Source: Zygnema cylindricum
Lineage: Eukaryota; Streptophyta; Zygnematophyceae; Zygnematales; Zygnemataceae
DNA length: 27,557 nucleotides
Assembly: GCA_037447655.1 (NCBI GenBank)
Contig: JBBHKE010001278.1
Location: forward strand, 86,730 to 114,286
Reading direction: 5' to 3'
Every line of letters begins with the position of its first letter. Within the stretch, counting starts at the first letter, position 1. Below are positions 1-10,012 of this stretch, piece by piece. The notes beneath the pieces were generated by a model. It was given only the letters and a program-made list of their open reading frames with translations, made no database searches and was not told where the DNA came from. The translations under genes were made by a program, and so were the position numbers.

Positions 1-1
1 G

Positions 2-841
2 GGTGAGAGGGTTCAGGAGAAGTTGACGTATAAAGGCATCACTGGCGAAGTGACAGACATGCGTGGAAAGTCGGTTTGTCAGCCGAAGACAGTGAAGCGG
101 TCACTACGGAAATATGCAGTTGAAGAGGACTTGGGAGAGTGGGACAGAAGGGTGCCTTAGATTGCCATGGGATACCGATTCAGCACACAGGCTTCTCTTC
201 ACTCCTACAGCCCTTACTTCATTTTATTCGGACGGCATCCCATTCTGCCCGGGGCTGCCTCTACCTAAGCGGTGGTCCTCCCGGCAATGGACGACAAGGG
301 AACTGTCAAAAAACTGATCGCCAACCGTGCCAAAATTTTCCACCAGGAGATGCCTCTCGCCATGGGGAATTTACAGGCGGCACAACACCGGGATCAATTG
401 TGGTATTCCTAGCGCCAGAGCGGAGATTATGTGCCCCGACAGCGACGATTTATGCCGGGAGACTTTGTTTATCGCATGCAACAGAAAAAGGACACGCTTG
501 ACATTTGTGCCGAGCGGGTGATCTTGAAAGTGGTGGAAGTTTCAAATAAGGGAGTTCTTACTCTGGAAGGGAATGATGGGCGAAGAATTAAAGAGAATCA
601 AATCAATGTGGCCCCTTGTCACCTCCGAGGATTAGATGACGACCCCACTTTCCACTTGACTTACTTTGCCGATCCTCCTTCCTGTCCATCATCCTGCAAC
701 TTGTCCTCCCAGCAGCAAGACATCTTGGTATGCCATCAGTGCGGGCAGTGCTGGCATCCAGCTTGTTTCCCCTCCTCATGGGAACCACGCCCTCCATCCC
801 CTAGTCCATGGTTCTGCGGGAACTGTGAATTGGGCGGATAA
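2..841 (+). pseudogene. Ty3/gypsy integrase C-terminal part with PHD finger, broken by three stops
   Basis: One frame can be followed from the window edge to the TAA at 839-841. It carries the end of an integrase core (IKRSLRKY-like KRSLRKYAVEEDLGEWD near 90-145, then SPYFILFGRHPILP near 210-255), which matches the conserved region after the catalytic Glu in Ty3/gypsy integrases. A GDFVYR...ERVILKVVEV segment follows, the usual post-core DNA-binding region, and then a C4HC3 zinc finger. The frame is interrupted by TAG at 158-160, TAA at 266-268 and TAG at 410-412, so the copy is dead. Only the last part of pol is inside the window; the catalytic D-D-E residues lie outside or are lost. The longest open piece starts at ATG 431 (136 codons). 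It is followed 30 bases later by a polypurine tract, as expected for the end of pol. Family assignment is solid; the exact lineage is not known to me. Confidence 0.8.
683..826 (+). other. PHD-type zinc finger (C4HC3) at integrase C-terminus
   Basis: Counting from the ATG at 431, the metal ligands are C85, C89, C101, C104, H109, C112, C129 and C132. This gives C-x3-C-x11-C-x2-C-x4-H-x2-C-x16-C-x2-C. The aromatic residue two before the last Cys pair (WFCGNC) and the CWHPACF block fit the PHD consensus. PHD fingers read histone tails in known proteins. A role in steering integration to marked chromatin is my inference, by analogy with chromodomain integrases. Confidence 0.7.
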
Positions 842-870
842 CTATTTCTTTTTCTTAGTCACCGTTGACT

Positions 871-885
871 AAGAGGGGGGGAAAT
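871..885 (+). other. Polypurine tract of the gypsy element
   Basis: A purine run (aagaggggggggaaa-like) lies 30 bases after the pol stop and directly before a TGGGGC sequence. This is the normal place for plus-strand priming next to a 3' LTR. Confidence 0.65.
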
Positions 886-1250
886 TGGGGCACCGACCCG
901 ATTACCAAGAACCCAACCCCTTTCCTCGGCTTAATGGGGAAAGTAAGTTGGAGGGGAGATCTTTTCGCCTTCCCATGCACTCATCCGTATTCCCTATCCT
1001 TGTGCCTCTCCTATCTGTGCATGCATTCCTGTTGGGAGGGATAAGGTCAGCAGTGGGCATTATCATTATTATGGGAAGCATTCGCATTGGTGGGTTCTTT
1101 GCAGGACGCCGAGACCGGCCATTCCGGGCAGCGGGCCCTTCCCTTATGTTTCTCTGGCACGCTCGACAGAACCACATAAGCAATCGCCTACGTCTACAAA
1201 ATGACATTTGTAGACGCCCACAAGTGGACAACGTAAGCAAACGGACAAAC
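886..1250 (+). repeat. Putative start of the gypsy 3' LTR
   Basis: The segment begins with TG immediately after the polypurine tract. No matching 5' LTR lies in the window and no inverted terminal CA end can be fixed, so the right edge is approximate. The open frames inside it are not recognisable proteins. A perfect 10-bp hairpin lies near its end. Confidence 0.45.
1191..1216. repeat. Perfect 10-bp inverted repeat in the LTR
   Basis: CGTCTACAAA at 1191-1200 and TTTGTAGACG at 1207-1216 are exact complements around a 6-nt loop. It may be a transcript hairpin or a palindromic binding site. Confidence 0.85.
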
Positions 1251-1299
1251 AATTTTTTTTTCGTGTATTATCCCTACTGCAAAAAAACAAATGAAAACT

Positions 1300-1590
1300 T
1301 TTGACGCGTGCAACCCAAGATTTCTATTCGTCATAGGGTAGTATTTTGATTAAAAGCAGGTCACGATTTGATTTCATTGCAAGTGTGAAGATGAGCTGGA
1401 AGTGGGTCGCGATGATAATACTGCCAAATCGTCATACCTTTCAAGTTCCAAGATGACGCAAAATGTATTTGAGTTTTTGCCCATTTTTCGTATGGCGTAA
1501 TATTTTCAAGTAGAAAGTCCCATTTTCTGTGTAAACAACGGAAAAAAACCCTTGCTTGAACACATGGGGACACGCCTTAAAATGTTCCCT
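1300..1590 (+). repeat. Dispersed repeat R1, copy 1
   Basis: This stretch shares ordered blocks with 4615-4883: a GACG(C)GTGCAA start, TTTCTATTCGT / TTTTATTCGTT, GTGTGAAGATGAG / GTTTGAAGATGAG, ATGGCGTAATATTTTC / AAGGCATAATATTTTC, and an end block AAAAAACCCTTGCTTGAACACATGGGGACAC. The copies are strongly diverged. No protein is encoded. It could be an old MITE or LTR fragment. Confidence 0.6.
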
Positions 1591-2008
1591 TTTAGTCTGA
1601 CCATGGATTTCGCCCGTGTGACATCTTGTCGGTACCGTGTGTTTTGTCCCTATAATTTGACGTTATGGTTCGAGTGATATAATGAATCCTGTCCGTTCGA
1701 TTTTTTTGTTCGTGACGGTGATGTAACTTCAACATTTCCCAATGTGTGACTCCAAGATTGTTTCGCGCCTTTGCCACACGTCCTCAAGGATACAACATAT
1801 ACTTTTCTCGACCAGAAATGGGTTAATACTTTGTCTTTCAGTTTCACTCTATCCTTTGGAATTTTCTTCTGTTAGACCTCTTTCACTTAAGGTTTTTTCT
1901 AAGTCATTTTTTGTTTCACTCAGACTGCAATAGATTAGCATGTCTTCTAGGAGGTGTTATAAATTAGCACATCTTGTAGGAGACTAAGGCTTAGGTTCTC
2001 TTATGTGT

Positions 2009-3217
2009 TTATGGAGTTTGGAAATCTATCTTTTTTTTGTCCAGGCATGGTTTCCGTGGCAAATCCCACATGGGACTTTTTGATCCACGACTTTCCTTGA
2101 TGTTCTCCTTGATGTTCTCCTTCCCTTTGAATATGGTGAGGTAAGCTTTCCTTTCACCCATCAAACCTTGTGTGACTGTGCCTTTAAGAATCCCTTTTAA
2201 GTTGCTTTTTGGCAACAGTCACTTTAGGTGGTATGTCTACCCCTTTCTTTTCTGCAGCTACTATTGAAGTCTAGATATTGGGTTCTTTTGAGTCCTTTAC
2301 ATCTTTGGACTCCTTAAGCTTCTGGATTCTGTTAAAGGTTTTGGAATTGTTATCTTTCTCTGCATTTTGACTCTTATGCTCTTTAACATTCAGCCTTAAC
2401 CTAATAAGGAAAATTGAAGATTGGGAACTAACACCTTTGACTTCTCCCATCATGTCTTCCATTGTGCTTTGCTGATATTCTCTTTCCGAAAACGTGGCCG
2501 AGTGAACACTGCCCGCATCTAAAGTCTCTAGAAATGGAGGATTTGGGAGTACCTTGGTCACGAAAAGGTAAGATATAAATCCCTTTGAATGCTTCCCTCT
2601 TAATCCACTCTTGTCTAATTTCTTAGTTTCGGTCATCAATGCATCTCTAATAGTTTTAGTTTCCCCAATCTTTAACTTTAGTTTCTCTTGTGTCAAGTGG
2701 ACTAACCCTTCATTTATTTAGCAAGACTCCCCTTTGACCGATTGAATAGGGTGGCAAGTGGAGAACTTCTGTAAGGCTTCACCCACTTTCCTCGAAATTC
2801 CTACTCCTTTTTGGTGAGTTCGGCCTCGCTGCTATCAGACTTTTGTACAGTTTTTTGTTCTCTCTCTCATGTGGCAGGATGCTTCAAAAAACCATAAAAT
2901 GATTCTGACTTTTGTTTTGTTTTCTTTTTTTTTATTCCTTTGTTCACTTCTGTCCGATCCTTCTTGATGTAAAATTTGTTTGCTCCTCCACTATTTACAT
3001 ATTCATTACCGACCTCGATAATATGAGCTATTTCTATGGGTGGATTTCCTTCCCTTGAGATGCTTTTCTTGGAGAGGACGTGAGTCTTTGCACTTAGCAA
3101 ATCTTTTCTCTCCTCGACTGAATCAATTAACGATAAGATTGGGTTCTCAATAGTCTCTTTCTCTGTGTGTTCTTTTGTCTTTGCTGCAACTATGTCAGAA
3201 ATTGGTTTACTGCTCAT
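2009..3217 (-). pseudogene. Unassigned Lys/Glu/Ser-rich decayed coding region
   Basis: Three minus-strand open pieces follow each other: 3217-2867 (116 codons), 2696-2271 (141 codons) and 2215-2009 (68 codons). They are in different frames and share a hydrophilic, lysine-, glutamate- and serine-rich composition, for example KLKESKDVKDSKEPNI at the end of the second. In another frame near 2041-2070 there is CGICHGNHAW, which resembles the first part of the short C-x2-C-x3-H knuckle of plant gypsy Gag proteins, but the final Cys is missing. I cannot assign a family. A decayed retroelement gag or spacer region is the most likely reading, and a decayed host gene is not excluded. Confidence 0.35.
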
Positions 3218-3224
3218 TTGAGTT

Positions 3225-3550
3225 TACTTACTTACTTTCCAATTATCAATTGTTGGTGTGAGAAAATTTGACCCATGAAAATTCTCCGGGTCATGATCGC
3301 CTTAGTATTGCTATATGAAAATAACCACTACGTGTCCTATTCAACCCCGTGAAAAACTTTCCCTAATAACCTATGAGATAATGCCCCTCGGTCACTATAA
3401 TGGACATCCCATCATTAGTAAATAAACCGGAAGGTATTGCCCCTATTGTTACAACATAAAACTACATAATCATTTATTACCAACAAGTTTTAAATTTTTA
3501 TTTACACAATATAGCATTATAATAAGAATGCAAGTAGATAGCACCAGTAC
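3225..3550. other. AT-rich spacer without recognisable feature
   Basis: No conserved protein frame, RNA gene or clear repeat is visible on either strand. Confidence 0.6.
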
Positions 3551-3552
3551 AT

Positions 3553-3765
3553 TGCTGATCGTTATTCATGTTAAACTTTCTTTCGCCACTTAAATCATAT
3601 TTTTTTGGTGCACAATTGTCCGATTATCAATCAAAGATCGCCAATATGAAGGTAAGAATCTAGCCTTTTAATAACAACCAATCATATTGACAATCGGACA
3701 AGTGTGCATAGAGAAAAGATGTTTTAAGTGGCGTAAAAAGATTAACACTAATAACGATTAACGGT
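3553..3765. mobile_element. Foldback MITE-like element with ~85-bp inverted arms
   Basis: The left arm (about 3553-3640) contains CGTTATT, TTAAACTTTCTTTCGCCACTT and GCACAATTGTCCGATTATCAAT. The right arm (about 3678-3765) read in reverse gives the same blocks in order: CGTTATT, GTTAATCTTTTTACGCCACTT and GCACACTTGTCCGATTGTCAAT. The arms are roughly 80% alike and separated by about 40 bases. There is no coding capacity. The layout fits a non-autonomous foldback or MITE. I could not fix a target duplication, so the superfamily is unknown. Confidence 0.7.
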
Positions 3766-4066
3766 GTAACTATTAACAAAAAAATATTTTAATATTTTTC
3801 GGCAATTTTTTTTTGAGATTATAACTAATCAATGAACTTTGTATGTTTTGATGCGCAACCTTCTCTAATCCCATACATGCATGTATTTTTTTCACACCAT
3901 CTACACCATTAGGGGATAAGCAAAGTCTTTGGGGAGAATGGAAGTTGAAGACTTAAGGTTTGATCCCATGTAACAGTAACTTAGTGTTGTTACTTTGTTT
4001 TTTAGTGAAGATTCTCCATACTACTTTTCACAATGTTCCTATGTTCGAAAAAAAAATTGTTGCTTT

Positions 4067-4173
4067 AAATTGTGACGGTTATAGATGTGGGTACAATTTG
4101 TGACGGTTGTAGACGATTACAATACTCGCGAAAATTTTTGAAGTTTACAAAACAGCGACGGCTGTAGACGTCT
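4067..4173 (+). repeat. Three degenerate copies of a GTGACGGTTGTAGACG motif
   Basis: Near-identical units lie at 4067-4088, 4094-4116 and 4152-4173, each built on (G/C)GACGG(T/C)TGTAGACG or a close variant. Repeated short motifs of this kind are typical of subterminal regions of DNA transposons, but no transposon end is visible here. Confidence 0.6.
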
Positions 4174-4305
4174 AGTTTTTTATGGCATTGGAGATGCCTA
4201 GGGTTTTGTGACATTTTGATGTTATACTCACTTGTGACAACGTCGTCGTCACTGATTCAAGAAATTTCGGCCATGACTTCCCGATTTCGTTTTTTCTACT
4301 TTTCT

Positions 4306-4336
4306 CACTGCACTTGCACTTGCACTTGCACTTGCC
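4306..4336 (+). repeat. Hexanucleotide microsatellite (CACTTG)n
   Basis: About five tandem units of CACTTG (first unit CACTG) are readable directly from the sequence. Confidence 0.9.
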
Positions 4337-4614
4337 ATCAGAATATGCCCAAAGGTAGTCAAACGAATCATTTTCCAAAGCTTTATCACTACGTACCAAT
4401 ATTATCATGTTTCATTCTAAAAAGTGTGAGATAAAAGTGATAGCATGAGAGCAAAAGGGAGAAAGGTGCCTTCACGGACTTCACTTTTGCAAAATGGCAT
4501 CCGTTGCTTGAGACCCCTCCACGGCCCATGTACGGAAAAAATCACGTTCACTCCGGGTACGGACAATAATTAGTTTTCTTGTAAATCCGCTTAAGTAAAG
4601 ATGCTTTAAAATTT

Positions 4615-4883
4615 TACTAGACGTGCAAAAACATAATTTTATTCGTTGTTCGCCATTACTGTAAATAAAATAGACTAGCGAGTCGTTTTCAGATAAAGTT
4701 TGAAGATGAGTCGAAATGACGTGGCAGTGGGTCTAAAAGAGCAATACGCCAATCTAATAACGCAATTGTAATATGTTTTCACAATATTTCTGTAAGGCAT
4801 AATATTTTCGCTCTGAAAGATTTTTTTTGGACAAAAAAGAAAAGAAAAAACCCTTACTTTAACACATGGGACACACCCTTAGT
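4615..4883 (+). repeat. Dispersed repeat R1, copy 2
   Basis: This is the second, diverged copy of the repeat at 1300-1590, in the same orientation. It ends in AAAAAACCCTTACTTTAACACATGGGACACACCC, the counterpart of the end block in copy 1. Confidence 0.6.
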
Positions 4884-5040
4884 TACGGGCATCAACATCG
4901 ATTTGGTTCGAGCGCATAGTAAAAATACGGAAATCGAGTGAGACGACCATAGTTGTTCAAATCGCGCGATTTTTTCCTTTTTTCCGATTAAAACGTATAA
5001 TTCGTGACTTTTGAATAAATCGGAAAAAAACGCGATGTAA

Positions 5041-5260
5041 TTTCTGTCCGGTAAATTGAACGGCTAATTCACGAAAACTGTACGGTATTGTACGATAACT
5101 GTAAGGTTTTGTACGGTAAATGTACGGAATTTGACGAAAAGATACGTTGCACTTCGTAGTACTTTCTGTCCGGTAAACTGAACAGAAATTTTACGGGAAT
5201 GTACAGAATTGTACCAAAAATGTACGAACTATTACGAAAAGATACGGAAAATGTACGAAA
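5041..5260 (+). repeat. Diverged tandem duplication rich in TGTACG
   Basis: TTTCTGTCCGGTAAATTGAACGG at 5041 recurs at 5163 as TTTCTGTCCGGTAAACTGAACAG, a period of about 122 bases. Each unit ends in ACGAAAAGATACG. Between them lie many short GTACG(G/A)-type words. No protein is encoded. Confidence 0.65.
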
Positions 5261-6010
5261 ATGGTACAAACTGCAGTATATGTGAAATTTATTTTTGTTT
5301 ACATGTACAGAATAGTACGGACGAAAATTCATTAACGATTTTTACAATTTTTTCAAAAATCTCAATGTGTTTGTTACGTATTATTCATCACGATTAAATC
5401 ATTCGCACTAAACGCCGTGAACAACTATGGAGACGACATTTGACATACAGAAATGTTTCAGGCATAGTTCAAAAGTAGGCATTTTTATGGTATGCCTTTC
5501 GTAGGCGCACAAAACTTGGCACAAAACTCGCGTAGCGTAGGCATACTGTATGTGTGTGCGTAGTGCACACCTCTGTACGAGCGTACGAATCTGACGTATG
5601 ATCATAGTACAGCGCACGCCGCCGAATGGAATTTTTTAACGAACTGACACGGCGTAGGATGACATTGTGCGGGAAAAAAAACCAGGGAAAAAAAAAACCC
5701 GCATACGGGCAACCAAACAAAACCCAGTGGAGAGCGGTGAGAGTGCGATAAGAGAGAGTACGGAGAGTTCACAGTTTTTTCGGCAAGCGTTTTTGGCTTT
5801 TTGCAGCCACCAACGGGTAGGTTTTGGTAATATTTTTGGCAGTGTGGAATTTTCTTTTTTTATCGTCCCATACTGCTTGCTTGGTTGGTCTATTTGAGGC
5901 TTTATTTAGTCAAGCCTTCAAAAGTGCAGACGCTAATATGACAGATTGTCCTGTCATAAGTTGTGTTATGGGATTTTCATGTGATCTTTTTAGATCGCTA
6001 CTTTGATCAA
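5261..6010. other. Spacer, no recognisable gene
   Basis: Short open frames occur on both strands but none shows a known domain or sensible composition. The only local structure is word-level repetition of GTAGGCAT and GTACG. Confidence 0.5.
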
Positions 6011-6012
6011 AG

Positions 6013-6039
6013 ACCGTCAGATCGTCCGAATCTGACGGT
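6013..6039. repeat. Perfect 10-bp hairpin
   Basis: ACCGTCAGAT (6013-6022) and ATCTGACGGT (6030-6039) are exact complements around a 7-nt loop. A short T run follows. In a nuclear genome this is not a rho-independent terminator. Confidence 0.85.
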
Positions 6040-6341
6040 TTTATTAAAAAGTTGCTCAAAACTCACAGAAAAAGATTTTTTTGTCCGATTTTTTTTTCAA
6101 ATTTAGACATGACGTTTAATTCTCTATCGATCCATGTGCAACTCAACCGCGTTACTATTTTATTTCATTTTGCGGCCAATACAATATGGGTCTTAAAGGT
6201 AAATTGTATTTTTTACGTACAATAGGCATATTGTATGGGTGTATTTGCACCTACTTTTAAACTATGGTTTCAGGCTACGCTGGCTCGCAAGTACAGAACT
6301 ACACAAAAGTACAGTATAGGACCGTGTAGCAGGTGTACTGC

Positions 6342-6364
6342 GGATCGCTTCATCGAAGCGGTCC
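6342..6364. repeat. 10-bp hairpin with 3-nt loop
   Basis: GGATCGCTTC (6342-6351) pairs with GAAGCGGTCC (6355-6364), allowing one G-T pair. It lies inside an open frame (6235-6552) that I do not recognise as a protein. Confidence 0.7.
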
Positions 6365-6369
6365 GATAT

Positions 6370-7635
6370 AAAATATTCTTCTGCCCGGCTGAAGTACGGA
6401 CTCAAGTCTTGTGGCGCCAAAGGACGTTTGACAAGTGGCCTCCACGGGCATATGCAACAACCGCTACACTGTCAGCATATCGACCCGAAACAATGGGCGG
6501 GAATCACCCAAAAAAATGGGCGGGAATCTCGGCTTACGCAGAAAAGTGCTGATCATTAGATATGAATTTAATTAGGTGGCCATAGAAAAGTAAAGGGAAT
6601 GACAATGTTAAAAAAAAAAAAAATGTAGAATTGTCCAAAACACGATGGTCAAACCATCAAAGTACAAAACATCATTGAGAATAAAAACTGTTGATGACCA
6701 TTGAAGGTAAGATATTAAAACCCCTACGGACTAAAATCACCACAAAACCTAAACAACAAGCCTAAAATTGAAAGCTAAAAAAACAAACACTAAAATAATA
6801 AGAGCACTAAAATTTACTCGTTACATTGATTGTAAAATAGAAAGTGGGCCGCTAGCGCAAAGCTTAACAATATGCCCACTATCACTCAGAAGTACGAATA
6901 TTTTTGTATGCGTGGCGTGGCATGGAGGTGAGTCTCTTAGTCTCCGATCACCATTCACCAGCGTGACTTGATAAGGTTGAAGCTTAAGAACGTTAAAGGG
7001 CGTTGGGGGTACATTGGCAATAGATAGTTATTGGAGAGTTGGGAAAGGGCTATCGGGTGCTCTAACTTTGAAAAATCGTCGAGCGCAATCACGTAAAGAG
7101 TTGTCTAAGATAGAGCAACTAACGGTCCAAAGCAAATAAAATAATGACGTCAACGGGGTCGTTACTTGCGTAGTCCCGAAACGTAAGTTAAAGATAGATC
7201 GCTCGATAGTCGATACCGAAATGAATGTAATCATTCAGAGTGTACGTACAAATATGAATGAAAGGATACAAAATCATCGACTTAAAGTAGATGTACAATT
7301 GATAAAGGGTGTGTATCGAATCCATTTTTGTACATATCAAGCTCATGCGTGTCCAAATGGGGAATGACGACAAGGGGAACAAGCCCGAACAATCACTGTT
7401 GACGATGTCACCACACCTTTGACCCATACAAACGATGTGCTAATAATATTCTTGGGTCGAGATGTCATCGCCACCAAAATCTAGGTCAGTTAGAGGGCTA
7501 AAATTTGCATTACCGGCTTTCGATCACCCATATAGAACTCGCTCCTGCTCTTGATCATGCTCGCCCCTTGGAGATGGCCTCATTCCAAATATATAACTTT
7601 ACTTCGATTTCATCAAGTCTCAACTAAGGTCCTTA
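6370..7635. other. Spacer, no recognisable gene
   Basis: I see only short open frames without family signatures, a 13-bp direct repeat ATGGGCGGGAATC (6493 and 6518 region), and a poly-A run near 6610-6623. Parts nearest 7635 may be very decayed copia sequence. Confidence 0.45.
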
Positions 7636-7639
7636 GATC

Positions 7640-8344
7640 TTACAAAATAACTTAGAATTTTATTTGTTGTTTCCTAGTCAACCTTTTTCCAAATTAAAGA
7701 CTGTCACTCAAAGCACCCACAGCTTGTGTAACGTCAAGTCGGGTGGAATTCAAAATTAGAGTAAGTTGCACATTATTTTTCTATATAGAAGTTTGGACAT
7801 AAATTCCACCTCCCGTAACTCCACATCATCGGCCGCAATGATTCTTGGGTATGTTTCATGTCCCTCTAGTTTATGTAAACTCCATGGGAGTTGCCCTGCT
7901 TATGTTCTGATTTTTCCTATCTATTTTTAACTAAATCCCTAAGATGTACTTATTCTCTCTTAAGGCTATGATTTGAAACCTACACTCTAGATGATTCTTT
8001 CACTTGTTTGTCATGTGAGTAGGAGATCATCAACTTACACGGCTATGAATATGGTCCCATCTTCTCCTTCGAGTATAAGAACTGAATGGTCGCACGTAAT
8101 CTTAACAAAGTTTTACCTAGTGGAAAGCCCACCCAAATTAAGGTTCCTTTGCCTAAGTGCGTGCTTCAATCTTTATAGTGGATTTTACAATTTACACACC
8201 AACATTTATTTTTCAGTTTCCATATACATTTAAATTTATTTCATATGAATAATTTCCTTTAATTCTCTACACAGAATTACGGTTTGTACGTCCATTGGTG
8301 TAACTCCCTGTCTTCAATAGCTGTTACAATTTAAAATATCATAA
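7640..8344 (-). pseudogene. Copia reverse transcriptase remnant
   Basis: Read from 8344 downward on the minus strand, decayed copia RT blocks appear in the correct order. They are AIEDRELHQ (before the motif A Asp region), ELKEIIHM (as in HGELDEVIYM), VCKL..PL.RLKHALRQ (as in YGLKQAPRQ), DHSVLILEGEDGTIFIAV, and VDDLLLT (8014-8034). EFMSKLLYRK then matches the start of the RT-RNase H connection. The VDD acidic pair is intact, but the preceding Tyr is a TAA stop (8035-8037), and many other stops and frameshifts are present. The match stops at about 8345, where Copia-1 is proposed to start. The missing 5' part could be the minus-strand gag at 17.0-18.0 kb if the insertions between them split one element; that link is inference. 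Confidence 0.72.
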
Positions 8345-8971
8345 TATTGAAAAGTAAGCTTTAGTAAGTCTTAGAAATTAGAGTCTAGGACTTAGAATAA
8401 TTTTGGATCACCAACTGTTCAATATTGACCAAATTTAGTGTGGATTTTTGTAGTATCTACACCAATAGTTATCTTTAAGTAAATTAGTGTGTAGGGCCGC
8501 CAATGAATGTGGACGTGATAAATATCTCACGGATTTTTTGGGTGTAGATATTGTTTCTACACAATTCTCGTCCAAGTACTTCGATTTTTGTCAGTAGATA
8601 TTTAGGTGAACCCTGTACATACGTTTTAGATGATTTCTAGATCTTTTGAGTATTTAGTTCAATTAGGATTGAGCAATTCGACACAGAATGTACATTCTAC
8701 ACAAAGTTTAAGGAAATGAGAGCACTAAGTGCACTTTAAGGTGTTTTTCTGTTCTATTGTCTTTATTTTGGTGGTGGTATATGTTTGTCTGGTTGTAAGA
8801 CCTCTCTCACTTAAAGCTACATATCTTACAACATTAATCTAGTCAAATAGGTATTACTCTTTGGGTTTGCTTCTGCTGCCATGTCTACTAATGGCTCAGT
8901 CCCAGCTGGTGCAAGTGTGACGCCTAGTGGGAGTGGAACACAACCAGTCAGAATCCCCATGACCTTCAACA
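8345..8971 (+). repeat. Copia-1 5' LTR (left edge tentative)
   Basis: The right edge is firm: a terminal CA (8970-8971) is followed at once by the primer site. The left edge is set where antisense RT homology ends. There TATTGAAAAGTAAGCTTTA resembles the 3' LTR start TGTTGAAAATAAGCTATTA (13108), and a TTAGAGTCTAG block resembles TTAGACTCTAG. Further alignment between the two is weak, so age or a mismatched LTR pair is possible. An in-frame-looking ATG at 8881 near the LTR end opens a 30-residue Ser/Thr/Gly-rich peptide that is one base out of frame with gag. Confidence 0.4.
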
Positions 8972-8986
8972 GGTTATGGGCCCACC
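8972..8986 (+). other. Copia-1 primer binding site, half-tRNA-iMet type
   Basis: GGTTATGGGCCCACC directly follows the LTR-terminal CA. It is complementary to the anticodon stem-loop of initiator tRNA-Met (GGTGGGCCCATAACC), not to the tRNA 3' end. Fifteen bases match the plant form as I know it. The gag ATG (8976-8978) lies inside this site. Confidence 0.8.
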
Positions 8987-9720
8987 GCCCAAATTGCCAA
9001 TTTTTGATGGAACTGACTTCTTATATTGGGAAGATATACTAAGCTCATATTTTGAGGAGAGGGACTTGTCACCCATTGAGGAACGAACTGCCGATGAGAC
9101 GACACCGGATTCGAGAAAGAAGAATCTCCACTGCCTCAACGTCTTGACTCAGAAAATGACAAAAGATTTGGTAATGTCGTATCTTGATTTCAAAAAAGCT
9201 TGTGAAGTTTGGTTTAGCATACGTGCTATGTATGTTCAGCTAGATGTTACTGTGCAGACTAACATAGCCACTCAGATCTTTGAATTTAAGTATTCAAGAG
9301 GTAGTATGTCAGATCATTGTCATGCTATGAAAAGGTTGTTCCTTCATAGTACAAGTGCAGGTGGGGACTTTTCACCACCTCAGCAGGTTATGTTATTGAT
9401 GATAACTTTACCCGATGAATATAAGGGAGCCATGGATAGTCTTAGGGCTCTTCCACAACGTCATTGGAACATAGCATTAGCAATACAATTTATTTTGAGC
9501 GAAGAAGCTAACCAGATTTCACAAAGAGGTAGTAGTAAGTTTGTTCAGGCACTAGCTAACCAATTTTCAGACTCTAAGATTGGCAGTGGTAGTGGTAGTG
9601 GCAGTGGTAGAGGTAGTGGTCCTAGAAGGTCACCTTTGACATGCTATTAGTGTGATGAAAAAGGCCATGTTTTGAGGATGTGTCATGCCTACAAGAGAGC
9701 TAAAGCTACAAGAAATTTTC
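8976..9720 (+). pseudogene. Copia-1 gag
   Basis: The open frame 8976-9650 (224 codons) starts at the ATG embedded in the primer site and reads MGPPPKLPIFDGTDFLYW, the typical start of plant copia Gag. It goes on through the conserved helical Gag domain (CLNVLTQKMTKDLV, SDHCHAMKRLF, LPDEYKGAMDSL). A low-complexity Gly-Ser linker encoded by GGTAGT units follows (about 9580-9625). The CCHC knuckle is present as C-Y-stop-C-DEKGH-VLRM-C: the TAG at 9648-9650 sits inside the knuckle, and a further TAG lies at 9729-9731. Gag binds element RNA and builds virus-like particles. The upstream ATG at 8881 in the LTR may be the ancestral start; a one-base shift between it and 8976 disconnects it now. Confidence 0.85.
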
Positions 9721-9734
9721 GCTCTGGTTAGGAC

Positions 9735-9950
9735 GAAAGTCGAGTTCCATATACATCAAATGGACGCCCAACAGCATTTTCCAACGCACTTCAAGAGGAG
9801 GATATGAGCAGCTTTCCTGATAACAGCGAAAAGAAATACTTTGCAATGGCACAAGCAACGGGAGGCGTGGAGGAAGAGGAATGGATTATGGACTCCGGTG
9901 CATCTGCACACATGTGCCGCCGTCGCCATCTCTTTGAGAGTATTTAATCT
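9735..9950 (+). pseudogene. Copia-1 aspartic protease remnant
   Basis: In the gag frame, EEEWIMDSGASAHMC (about 9870-9920) carries the DSGAS active-site motif of retrotransposon pepsin-like proteases, after an acidic linker. The frame is closed by TAA at 9945-9947, and the next recognisable domain is in another frame. The catalytic Asp itself is intact. Confidence 0.8.
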
Positions 9951-10012
9951 ACCTCTCCTGTCAAATTTATTTTAGTGATGATACCTTTGTTTAGTCGAAA
10001 GCAAAAGGGAGG

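Noticed and set aside
4306-4336. Possible CRISPR-like repeat
   Set aside because: It is a simple hexanucleotide microsatellite without spacers.
6013-6045. GC hairpin followed by T run, like a rho-independent terminator
   Set aside because: The window is nuclear eukaryotic DNA, and no bacterial gene is nearby.
6235-6552. 105-codon plus-strand open frame
   Set aside because: No recognisable domain, and it contains a hairpin and a 13-bp direct repeat. Likely chance.
7188-7427. 79-codon minus-strand open frame beside the RT remnant
   Set aside because: It does not continue the copia RNase H motifs and has no other match.
8965-8986. AG|GTTATGGGCCC looked like a shared 3' splice acceptor in front of gag in several elements
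   Set aside because: The upstream sequence always ends in CA or TA as an LTR end, and element C shows the same block between a complete LTR and its interior. The block matches the tRNA-iMet anticodon arm, so a primer site explains it better.
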